DNA from: Aptenodytes patagonicus
Taxonomy: Eukaryota; Chordata; Aves; Sphenisciformes; Spheniscidae
Assembly: GCF_965638725.1 (NCBI RefSeq)
Contig: NC_134949.1
Location: 188,731,706-188,795,705 of the forward strand
Length of the DNA stretch: 64,000 nucleotides
Reading direction: 5' to 3'
Part shown: positions 12,751 to 21,700 of the stretch, one piece after another
How the letters are laid out: each line of letters starts with the position of its first letter
Position numbering within the stretch: the first letter of the stretch is position 1
The notes under the pieces: model-generated
Database searches by the model: none
Seen by the model: the letters and a program-made list of their open reading frames with translations, nothing else
Told to the model about the DNA's origin: nothing
Position numbers and translations under genes: made by a program

Positions 12751-14470
12751 AGAATGCATATTCCAAATTACAGTCTGATTGTAAACCCTCTCTATCAAGT
12801 GACCCGGAAGAAGAACAATTTCAAACGAGGCCCTGAGCAACGACAAGCTTTTGAACAAATTAAAGAGGAGATAGTTCACGCAGTAGCCCTGGGGCCGGTC
12901 CGGGCAGGACAAGATGTAAAAAAATGTGCTCTACACCACAGCCAGGGAGAACGGCCCTACCTGGAACCTCCGGCAGAAAGCACCAGGGGAGACTCGAGGT
13001 CGACCCCTAGGGTTTTGGAGTCGGGGATACAGAGGATCCGAGGTCCGCTAGACTCCAACTGAAAAAGGGATATTGGCAGCATATGAAGGGGTTCGAGCTG
13101 CTTCGGAAGTGATTGGTACTGAAGCACAGCTCCTCCTGGCACCCCGACTGCCGGTGCTGGGCTGGATGTTCAGAGGGAGGGTCCCCTGTACACATCATGC
13201 AACTGATGCTACATGGAGTAAGTGGGTCGCACTGATCACACAATGGGCTCAAATAGGAAACCCCAGTCGCCCAGGAATCCTGGAAGTGATCATGGACTCG
13301 CCAGAAGGCAAAGATTTTGGAATATCGCCAGAGGAGGAGGTGACGCGTGCTGAGGAGGCCCCAATGTATACTAAACTGCCAGAAAATGAGAAGCAATATG
13401 CCCTGTTCACTGATGGGTCCTGTCGTCTTCTGGGAAAGCATCGGAGGTGGAAAGCTGCTGTATGGAGTCCTATACGACAAGTTGTAGAAACTGCTGAAGG
13501 AGAAGGTGAATCGAGCCAATCTGCAGAAGTAAAGGCCATCCAGCTGGCTTTAGACATTGCTGACCGAGAAAAGTGGCCAGTGCTCTATCTCTATACTGAC
13601 TCATGGGTGGTGGCAAATGCCCTGTGGGGGTGGTTGCAGCAATGGAAGCGGAGCAACTGGCAGCGCAGAGGCAAACCCATCTGGGCTGCCGCATTGTGGC
13701 AAGATATTGCTGCCCGGGTGGAGAACCTGGTTGTAAAAGTCCATCACGAAGATGCTCACGTACCCAAGAGTTGGGCCACTGAAGAACATCAAAACAACCG
13801 GCAGGTGGATCAGGCTGCTAAGATTGAAGTGTCTCGGGTGGATCTGGACTGGCAACATCAGGGTGAATTATTTCTAGCTCAGTGGGCCCATGACACCTCA
13901 GGTCACCAAGGAAGAGATGCAACCTATAGATGGGCTCGTGAACAAGGGGCGGACTTGACCATGGACACTATAGCCCAGGTTATCCATGAATGCGAAACAT
14001 GCGCTGCAATCAAGCAAGCCAAGTGGTTAAAGCCTCTCTGGTATGGAGGACAATGGCTGAAATATAAATATGGGGAGGCCTGGCAGATCGATTATATCAC
14101 ACTCCCACAAACCCGCCAAGGCAAGCGCCACGTGCTTACAATGGTGGAGGCAACCACCAGATGGCTGGAAACATATCCCGTGCCCCATGCCACTGCCCGG
14201 AACACTATTCCGGGCCTTGAAAAGCAAGTCCTATGGTGACATGGCACCCCAGAAAGAATTGAGTCAGACAATGGGACTCATTTCCGAAACAACCTCATAG
14301 ACACCTGGGCCAAAGAGCACGGCATCGAGTGGGTGTATCACATCCCCCATCACGCACCAGCCTCCGGGAAAATTGAACGATACAAGGGACTGTTAAAGAC
14401 TACACTGACAGCAATGGGTGGTGGGATGTTCAAATATCACGATATATGTTTAGCAAAAGCCACCTTTTAG
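12751..14470 (+). pseudogene. pol: RT connection, RNase H and integrase (second part of pol)
   Basis: Continues in the frame of the RT to a poly-A run at about 12917-12923, where it shifts frame. A TAG near 13052 and a TGA at 14237 also interrupt it. From 13073 a 388-codon frame carries RNase H motifs: LFTDGSC (Asp), AEVKAIQLAL (Glu), LYTDSWVV (Asp) and VHHEDAHVPK (His/Asp). The integrase zinc-binding His-His-Cys-Cys follows (HDTSGH ... CETC). The catalytic core shows Asp in WQIDYI, Asp in ESDNGTH (after the TGA) and Glu in SGKIERYKG, the D,D,E triad. RNase H removes template RNA, and integrase makes the staggered cut that gives the target duplication. Confidence 0.9.
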
Positions 14471-14742
14471 TCAACACTAGGGGATCTGCTAATCGAGCTG
14501 GCCGTGCCCAGTCAAAACTTTTACATACTGTAGAAGGGGCTAAAGTCCCTGTAGTGCACATAAAAAATATGTTGGGGAAGACAGTCTGGGTTCTTCCTGC
14601 CTCGGGCAAAGGCAAACCCATCTGTGAGATTGCTTTTGCTCAAGGACCTGGTTGCACTTGGTGGGTGATGCTGGAAGATGGGGAAGTCTGGTGTGTACAT
14701 CAAGGGGATTTGATTTTAGGCGAGAATAGGCCAATGATTTGA
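14440..14742 (+). pseudogene. pol: Integrase C-terminal region
   Basis: After a frameshift around 14440-14470 the integrase tail continues in another frame from about 14446 and ends at a TGA at 14740. It contains TVWVLPASGKGKPICEIAF and CTWWVMLEDGEVWCVHQGD, a tryptophan- and beta-rich composition typical of the DNA-binding C-terminal part of retroviral integrases. No further open frame that could be an envelope gene follows before the purine tract. The assignment is by position and composition. Confidence 0.65.
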
Positions 14743-15129
14743 ATTGTATGATGTTAATTGCTACATAATATTATATCCATACCAATGATATTACAATAAG
14801 AATCACCCAGTTTAACGAAGAATGAACTTCGATGAAACCGAGCAGAGCACAGTGATGATGGAACCAGAACTGACTTCAACATGAAACAATCCAACACCGC
14901 ATAGCATCTCCATCTCTCCTGCCCTGAAGGACTGTTATGACAGACGGAGCCCGAAGTCATGGACTAAATGAACTCAATGAACATTTTATAGGGATGGCCC
15001 ATAGACTAAGGGAATGGTATCTGTGTATATATATCAAAAAACAGGAAAAGTGGTGGTGATTAATGGGAATGTATTGGAAAGTGGGGGACCTGGGCATGAC
15101 GTAGATGGTACAGAATAAGGGGTGGATAC
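14743..15129 (+). other. Non-coding tail of the provirus with purine tract
   Basis: About 390 bp between the end of pol and the expected 3' LTR. No envelope-like frame, signal peptide or membrane segment is present. A purine-rich stretch GAATAAGGGGTGGA at about 15113-15126 precedes TAC and then TGTCCTGGT, the sequence with which LTRs of this family begin. That is the usual place of the polypurine tract priming plus-strand synthesis. Confidence 0.65.
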
Positions 15130-15220
15130 TGTCCTGGTCTCCAGGCTTTACCAAGCACAGAGCAGCTTCAGCACAGAGATGAGCCGCCTTGATGACATCA
15201 GCGGTTAAAGCCAAAAGGAC
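15130..15220. other. Abortive 3' LTR start plus unexplained 82-bp junction segment
   Basis: TGTCCTGGT at 15130-15138 is the correct start of a plus-oriented 3' LTR, but similarity stops there. The next 82 bp match no LTR or pol sequence in the window, apart from their last 11 nt. Those, read on the minus strand (15220-15210), are GTCCTTTTGGC, i.e. the leader and the first bases of the primer site as found after an LTR. GGCTTTACC at 15144-15152 and GGTTAAAGCC at 15203-15212 form an imperfect inverted repeat that could fold into a stem with a loop of about 50 nt. Confidence 0.7.
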
Positions 15221-15782
15221 TGTCATGGTTTAACCTCAGTCGGCAACTGAGCACCACGCAGCCGCTCGCTCACTCACACCCCCCCCCCCCCCCCGGTGGG
15301 ATGGGAAAGAATCGGAAGAATAAAAGTGAGAAAACTCATGGGTTGAGATAAAAACAGTTTAATAATTGAAATAGAATAAAATAATAATAATTATAATAAT
15401 AATACACAAAGCAAGTGATGCATGATGCAATTGCTCCCCACCTGCCGACCGATGCCCAGCCAGTCCCCGAGCAGCGGCCCCCCACTGGCCAGCTTTCCCC
15501 AGTTTATGTACTGAGCATGACATCACGTGGTATGGAATATCCCTTGGGCCAGTTTGGGTCAGCTGTCCTGGCTGTGCCCCCTTCCCAGCTTCTTGTGCAC
15601 CTCCAGCCTTCTCAGTCAGCAGAGCATGGGAAGCTGAAAAGTCCTTGACTAGTGTAAACATTACCTAGCAACAACTAAAACATCGGTGCGTTATCAACTT
15701 TGTTCTGGTCCTAAATCCAAAACACAGCACTGTACCAGCTACTAGGAAGGAAATTAACTCTATCCCTGCCGAAACCAGGACA
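15221..15782 (-). repeat. Right-hand LTR of the provirus, inverted
   Basis: Read on the minus strand this LTR runs from TGTCCTGG (15782) to CCATGACA (15221), so it is opposite to the 5' LTR and to pol. On the minus strand it shares GGACCAG, CACCGATG, TAATG and CCACGTGATG with the 5' LTR, whereas the three solo LTRs have other bases at those places. The two terminal LTRs therefore look like siblings of one provirus. It contains a 16-C run on the plus strand (15279-15294) and an ATA-rich tract near 15376-15404. GGTGA follows at 15783-15787, matching the duplication at the left end. Confidence 0.9.
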
Positions 15783-15869
15783 GGTGATTAAAGAGAGAGA
15801 AAATGATTCAAGGACCAGAGCAGTTACTGAGTGCTTATATGCTATGTCTTTGCAGAAGACCAACAAAGC

Positions 15870-16875
15870 TACTGGCCTGGAGGCCAGTAACAACAGGAGT
15901 ACTACAGGGGCCTACCCTGGGATCTGTCCTGTTTAACACCTTTATCAGTGACCTGAAAGAGGCAATGAAGTGGTTGCTCAAAGTTTGACACCAAACTGGA
16001 GGTGGGCTGGGAGGGGAACAAAGTGATATGCTTGAAGACATTGAAGACAAGGCTACCATTCAGATGGACCTAGACAGGCTGGAGGAATGGGCTGACAGGA
16101 ATCTCATTAAACAAAGGACAAATAAAAAGTCCAACACTTGGGAAGGAAGAACCCCTTGAAATGCTACAGGCTGGGGACTGACTGGCTGGGGAGCAGCTCT
16201 GTGGAAAAAGACCTGTGGGTATTGGTAGACAGAAAGTTGAATATGAGCCAGTGGTATGCTCCGGCAGCAAGGAAGGCCAACAGTATCCTGGGCTATATGA
16301 ACAGAAGCATAGACAGTAGATCAAAGCAAATTATCATTCTCTTTTACTCTGGACTCATGAGACCCCTCCTAGAATATCACATACAGTTTTGGATTAGCCA
16401 ATACAAGGAAGACATCAATAAATTGGAATGAGTTCAGTGGAGGGCTACTGCAATGGTGAAGAGCAGGAGCACTTGCCCCAAGGAGAAGCCAAGGAAACGG
16501 GGCTTGTTCCACCTGGAGAAAAGACAGCTGCAGGGAGACCTAGCGGCAGCCTTCCCATAGGGAGATTTATCAAGACAGAGCTAGGCTCTTCACAGTGGTG
16601 TACGGCGGGAGGACAAAAGACAAGCAGCACACATTGAAATAGGACAGGTTCAGACCGCATGTAAGGAAAGACTTTTCCCCATGTGGACAGTCAAACATTG
16701 GAGCAGGTTGTACAGAAAGGTTACGCATCTGCATTCCTGAATGCTTTCAAGACCTGACTGGATAAAGCCCTGAGCAATCTTACTTGATCTCATAGTTGAC
16801 CTTGTTTTGAGCAGGAGGTTGGCCTAGAGATACACTTCCAGAGGTCCCTTCTAACCTGCACTGTTCTGTAATACT
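15870..16875 (+). mobile_element. CR1 LINE, 5'-truncated, decayed
   Basis: Non-LTR retrotransposon fragment. Translation gives RT-domain remnants ([16 protein letters not shown], equivalent to the PQGS-containing motif of the other CR1 copies here) and the downstream CR1 pattern (LWVLVDRKLNMSQ, then RPLLEYHIQFW). Many stops and shifts are present. It ends near 16870 with TTCTAACCTGCACTGTTCTGTAAT, the CR1-type 3' end without a poly-A tail. It begins about 85 bp right of the provirus. It is older and more diverged than the CR1 copies at 19521-21700 and 45240-46243. Confidence 0.8.
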
Positions 16876-17397
16876 ATACAATCTTTTTCCCTGATCACTA
16901 GAAGAAAGGCACATGAAACAAGTTTAAAGAATTCACCAATTCAGTGAAGACATATACAACTGCACAGAAATTACTGCACACAATATAAGCATGAAGGACC
17001 ACATGAGTCATAGAGCCTCCTGCAATAGCATGCTACCACACTGCAAACGGATATTGAACAGGATTAGCAGAGTATTGTTCTTCTATGCCCTCATTCAGCA
17101 CAGTTTAGAAATTGCCTACAACTACCTCAAGGGTCAGATGAGAGCTCTTTAAACTGAAGGTCAATGGCGACACAAGCACAAGTGTGTGTAACTGAATATG
17201 TTTAAGCTGTAATTAGATTTTTAGCCTTCTCAGGAATTAAATTCTGGAACAATCTGGTAATAGGAGTAATTGGGAATAACAGAGCTAAGTACTTTCAAGA
17301 GCTAAGGAACTTTATCAAAGGGATAAGTTAATCAATGTCCACAAAAAATTAATGAAGTCCTCATATGCAGAGGACGCAGGAGATTCCTATTTGCTAT
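16876..17397. other. Spacer between CR1 and solo LTR
   Basis: About 520 bp of AT-rich unique-looking sequence. No gene, LTR or CR1 motif was seen. Confidence 0.5.
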
Positions 17398-17999
17398 TGT
17401 GCTGGTTTTGGCTGGGGTAGAGTTAATTTTCTTCAAGGCAGCTAGTATGGGGCTATGTTTTGGATTTGTGCTGAAAACAGTGTTGATAACATAGGGATGT
17501 TTTAGTTACTGCTGAGCAGTGCTTACACAGAGTCAAGGCCTTTTCTGCTTCTCACACCACCTCACCACTGAGCAGGCTGGGGGTGCACAAGAAGTTGGGA
17601 GGGGACACAGCTGGGACAGCTGACCCCAACTGACCAAAGGGATATTCCATACCATATGACATCATGCTCAGTATATAAAGCTGGGGGAAGAAGAAGGGAG
17701 GGGGGGACGTTCAGAGTGATGGTGCTTGTCTTCCCAAGTACCCATTACTCATGATGGAGCCCTGCTTTCCTGGAGATGGCTGAACACCTGCCTGCTGATG
17801 GGAAGTAGTGAATGAATTCCTTGTTTTGCTTTGCATGCATGGCTTTTGCTTTACTTATTAAACTGTCTTTATCTCAACCCACAAGTTTTCTTACTTCTAC
17901 TCTTCTGATTCTCTCCCCCACCCCACCGGGGGGGGGGGGGGGGGGAGTGAGCGAGCAGCTGTGTAGGGCTTAGTTGCCGACTGGGGTTAAACCATGACA
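17398..17999 (+). repeat. Solo LTR, subtype with TATA box (TSD GCTAT)
   Basis: Starts TGTGCTGG and ends CCATGACA. GCTAT is duplicated at 17393-17397 and 18000-18004. It carries TATATAAAG near 17673, followed by a segment (GATGGAGCCCTGCTTTCC and neighbouring bases) shared with the LTR at 28431 but not with the LTRs at 8936, 15221 or 18340. ATTAAA near 17858 is the likely poly(A) signal. An 18-G run sits at 17928-17945. Internal sequence has been lost, presumably by LTR-LTR recombination. Confidence 0.92.
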
Positions 18000-18339
18000 G
18001 CTATGCTGAAGAAATATCTGGATAAAAGTCTACAGCTTATGGGATGAAAGTTAAAATTGCCTTAAAAATGTGATATTAAAATGTAAAGTAGCACTGATAA
18101 GCAGTCTTTGATGAAAGGATCTGAGACAAAAGTGCATAGTAGTATTACTTCTGCCTAGTTAATCCTATACCAGAATACTTTTCCCTGTTTTACAATAGAT
18201 TTTTTGCCAGGAAAAAACAACATACCAAAACCCACCCAAACCAATCATTATTATTCTGCATTACACTGGCTTTGAATTGTAGGTGTTACGTTACCTAGGG
18301 AAAAGTCACAAAAATGACTAATGCAATGGTTTACAGATT
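18000..18339. other. Spacer between two solo LTRs
   Basis: About 340 bp of AT-rich sequence with no feature seen beyond the flanking target duplications. Confidence 0.5.
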
Positions 18340-18904
18340 TGTCCTGGTTTTGGCAGGGATAGAGTTAATTTCCTTCCTAGCAGCTGGTATAGTGCTGTGT
18401 TTTGGATTTAGGATGAGAACAAAGTTGGTAACGCACCAATGTTTTAGTTGTTGCTAGGTAGTGCTTACACTGGCCAAGGACTTTTCGGCTTCCCATACTC
18501 TACTGACTGAGAAGGCTGCAGGTGCACAAGAAGCTGGGAAGGGGGCACAGCCAAACTGGCCAAAGAAACATTCCATAAACATTCTATATGATGTCATGCT
18601 CAGTACATAAACTGGGGGAAAGCTGGCCGGGGCGGCCGCTGCTGGGGGACTGGCTGGGCATCGGTCAGTGGGTGGTGAGCAATTGCACTGTGCGTCACTT
18701 GCTTTGTGTATTATTATTACATTATTATTATTATTAATGTTGTTATTATTTCATTTCAATTATTAAACTGTTTTTATCTCAACTCACAAGTTTTTCTCAC
18801 TTCTGCTCTTCCAATTCTCTCCCCCATCCCACTGGGGGGCGGGGGGGAGGAATGAGTGAGTGGCTGTGTGGCACTTAGTTGCCAACTGAGGTTAAACCAC
18901 AAGA
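18340..18904 (+). repeat. Solo LTR, subtype without TATA box (TSD AGATT)
   Basis: Starts TGTCCTGG. Its expected CCATGACA end is eroded to CCACAAGA. AGATT occurs at 18335-18339 and 18905-18909. It has CATAAACTGGGGGAAAGC followed by the GC-rich block (GGCCGGGGCGGCCGCTGC) that the provirus 5' LTR has lost, and an ATT-rich microsatellite near 18711-18740. It belongs to the same subtype as the provirus LTRs but lacks their private variants. Confidence 0.9.
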
Positions 18905-19520
18905 AGATTGCAGGTCAGAAATGGCCCAACTGAACAGTGTGGTCCAGACAAACACTCTGGACACACATTTTCTTGACAGATACATGGATCACCCCATGGG
19001 CACTTCTTGCCCAAACAGAACATAACTGTACATAACAAAGAAACAGCATGACTCATCAGTCATGAATGCTTTCTCTACAGTAGGAGGTACAAAAAATATG
19101 GGAGGAGACATCAATGTTTTGGTCAGATGAGGACATAAATTCAGTTATTCAGATTGGCTGGGCTTCAGCATATGACCCACAATTCCCCCATAAGAGGCTA
19201 TATATGGCCTGCTCTTACTAAAAGAGTGGCCTCCATTAGTATCAAGGAAACAACAATATGTAACTATCGTTATTTCTAACCACCAATGAAAAGAGAAAAC
19301 AAATAATCTAGCGGCAGACTATTTTTATCGGCCTACTAGAAAATAACAGCATCTCATCTACACCTCAGGTAAACAGTGTCAAAGGCCTTCTTAACATCTA
19401 CAGCAACATAATCACATTATTGCAAAACAGAAAAGTCAAACAAATGGTGCCGATATGGATGACACATTCAAAGGATCTTAAATTTGAGATTCTTTCTATA
19501 AATACTGTGCATTCTACCCA
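18905..19520. other. Unique spacer with an old LINE reverse-transcriptase scrap
   Basis: Mostly unrecognised sequence. On the minus strand, about 19420-19360, the translation YVAVDVKKAFDTVYL is seen. This resembles motif A of non-LTR reverse transcriptases (aspartate, then a conserved K-A-F-D-T) but differs from the CR1 motif A of the neighbouring element. It is probably a short relic of an older LINE; family not assigned. Confidence 0.45.
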
Positions 19521-21700
19521 TTAGAGAATCACAGAATCATAGAATTGTTTATGTTGGAAAAGACCTTTATGATCACTGAGTCCAACTGTTAACCCAGCAC
19601 TGCCATGTCCACCACTAAACCATGTCCCTAAGCACCACATCTGCATGTCTTTTAAATACTTCCAGGGATGGTGACTCAACCACTCCCCTGGGCAGCCTCT
19701 TCCAATGCTTGACAACCTTTTGGTGAAGAAATTTTTCCTAAGATCCAATCTAGACCTCCCCTGGCACAACTTGAGGCCATTTCCTCTTGTCCTATCACTT
19801 GTTACTTGGGAGAAGAGACCAACACCCACCTTGCTACAACCTCCTTTCAGGGAGTTGTAGAGAGCAATAAGGACTCCCCTCAGCCTCCTTTTCTCCAGGC
19901 TAAACAACCCCAGTTCCCTCAGCCGCTCCTCATAAGACTTGTGCTCTAGACCCTTCACCAGCTTCACTGCCCTTCTCTGGACACGCTCCAGCACCTCAAC
20001 ATCCTTCTTGTAGTGAGGGGCCCAAAACTGAACACAGTATTTGAGGGGCTTCCTCACCAGTGCCGAGCAGAGGAGGACAATCACTTCCCTACTCCTGCTG
20101 GCCACACTATTTCTGATACAAGCCAGGATGCCATTGGCCTTCTTGGCCGCCTGAGCACACTGCCAGTTCACACTCAGCTGGCTGTCGACCAATACCCCCA
20201 CGTCCTTTTCTGCTGGGCAGCTTTCCAGCCACTCTTCCCCAAGCCTGTAGCGCTGCATGGGGTTGTTGTGACCCAAGTGCAGGACCCGGCACTCAGCTTT
20301 GTTGAACCTTATACACTTGGCCTCGGCCCATTGATCCAGCCTGTCCAGGTCCCTCTGCAGAGCCTTCTTACCTTCAAGCAGACCAACACTCCCGCCCAAC
20401 CTGGTGTCGTCTGCAAACTTACTGAGGGTGCACTCAATCCCTTCATCCAGATCATTGATAAAGATATTGAACAGAACTGGCCCCAATACTGAGCCCTGGG
20501 GAACACCACTTGTGACCAGCCGCCAACTGGATTTAACTCCATTCACCTCAACACTTTGGGCTCGGCCATCCAGCCAGTTTTTTTACCCAGCAAAGGGTAC
20601 ACCCATCCAAGCCATGAGCAACCAGTTTCTCCAGAAGAATGCTGTGGGAAATGGTGTCAAAGGCTTTACTAAAGTCCAGGTAGACCACATCCACAGCCTT
20701 TCCCTCATCCACTAAGCAGGTCACCTTGTCCTAGAAGGAGATCAGGTAAGTCAAGCAGGACTTGCCTTTCATAAACCCATGCTGACTGGGCCGGATGACC
20801 TGGTTGTCCTGTACGTGCCATGTGATGGCACTCAAGATGAACTGCTCCATAACCTTCCCCGGCACTGAGGTCAGACTGACAGGCCTGTAGTTCCCCAGAT
20901 CCTCCTTCCGGCCCTTCTTGTAGATGGGCGTCACATTTGCTAACCTCCAGTCAACTGGGACCTCCTCGGTTAGCCAGGACTGCTGATAAATGACTGATAG
21001 TGGCTTGGTGAGCACTTCCGCCAGCTCCCTCAGTACCCCTGGGAGGATCCCACCTGGCCCCATAGACTTGTGTGTGTCTGAGTGGTGTAGCAGGTCGCTA
21101 ACCATTTCCCCTTGGATTATGGGGGCTTCATTCTGCTCTCCTTCCCTGCCTTCCAGCTCAGGGGGCTGGGTACCCCAAGAACAACTAGTCTTACCATTAA
21201 AGACTGAGACAAAGAAGGCATTAAGTACCTCAGCCTTTCCCTTATTCTTTGTCACTGTTTCCCCCCGCATCCAATAAAGGATGGAGATTCTCCTTAGCCC
21301 TTCTTTTGTTGCTAATGTATTTACAGAAAGATTTTATTGTCTTTTACAGCAGTAGCCAGATTAAGTTCTATTTGGGCTTTGGCCCTTCTAATTTTCTCCC
21401 TGCATAACCTCATGACATCTTTGTAGTCCTCCTGAGTTGCCTGCCCCTTCTTCCAAAGGTCATAAACTCTCCTTTTTTTCCTGAGTTCCAACCAAAGCTC
21501 TCTGTTCAGCCAGGCTAGTCTTCTTCCCTGCCGGCTCGTCTTTTGGCACATGGGGACGGTCTGCTCCTGCACCTTGAAGATTTCCTTCTTGAAAAATGTC
21601 CAGCCTTCCTGGACTCCTTTGCCCTTCAGGACTGCCTCCCAAGGGACTCTCTCAACCAGTCTCCTAAACAGGCCAAAGTCTGCCCTCCTAGAGGCTGCAT
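19521..21700 (-). mobile_element. CR1 LINE, long 5'-truncated copy
   Basis: Non-LTR retrotransposon read right to left. Minus-strand frames 21572-21321, 21270-20731 and 20546-19521 are successive parts of the CR1 ORF2 reverse transcriptase. The fingers region includes YKKGRKEDLGNYRPVSLTSV. Motif A (VVYLDFSKAFDTI) lies in the interval at about 20690-20640, then [21 protein letters not shown] and the catalytic FADDT box. The C-terminal part shows [18 protein letters not shown] text with one substitution, then [12 protein letters not shown]. Stops and shifts at 20730 and 21320 inactivate it. The 3' end at 19521-19545 has the short ATTCTATGATTCTGTGA-type repeats of CR1. Upstream endonuclease sequence is missing. 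Confidence 0.92.

Larger units (their letters stand above)
8936..15782 (+). mobile_element. Endogenous retrovirus, ERV-L-like, env-less, with inverted right LTR
   Basis: A 6.85-kb provirus. In order: LTR (+) 8936-9444, primer-binding region, hydrophobic leader ORF, gag, protease, reverse transcriptase, RNase H, integrase, about 390 bp of non-coding tail, a purine tract, the first 9 nt of an LTR (TGTCCTGGT at 15130), an 82-bp unexplained segment, then an LTR in MINUS orientation 15221-15782. GGTGA occurs immediately outside both ends (8931-8935 and 15783-15787), as expected of a 5-bp target duplication. There is no envelope frame between integrase and the purine tract. The gene order, lack of env and 5-bp duplication suggest a class III / ERV-L-like lineage, but that assignment is inferred. 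Stops and frameshifts break the coding region, so this copy is not functional. Confidence 0.88.

Noticed and set aside
14743..15129. Possible envelope gene after pol
   Set aside because: Only about 390 bp, without signal peptide, cysteine pattern or membrane anchor. The element appears to lack env.
15359..15661. Frames on both strands within 15359-15661
   Set aside because: They lie wholly inside the inverted LTR and have no independent support.
20013..20492. 159-codon plus-strand frame
   Set aside because: Exact antisense of the CR1 reverse transcriptase (19521-20546, minus).
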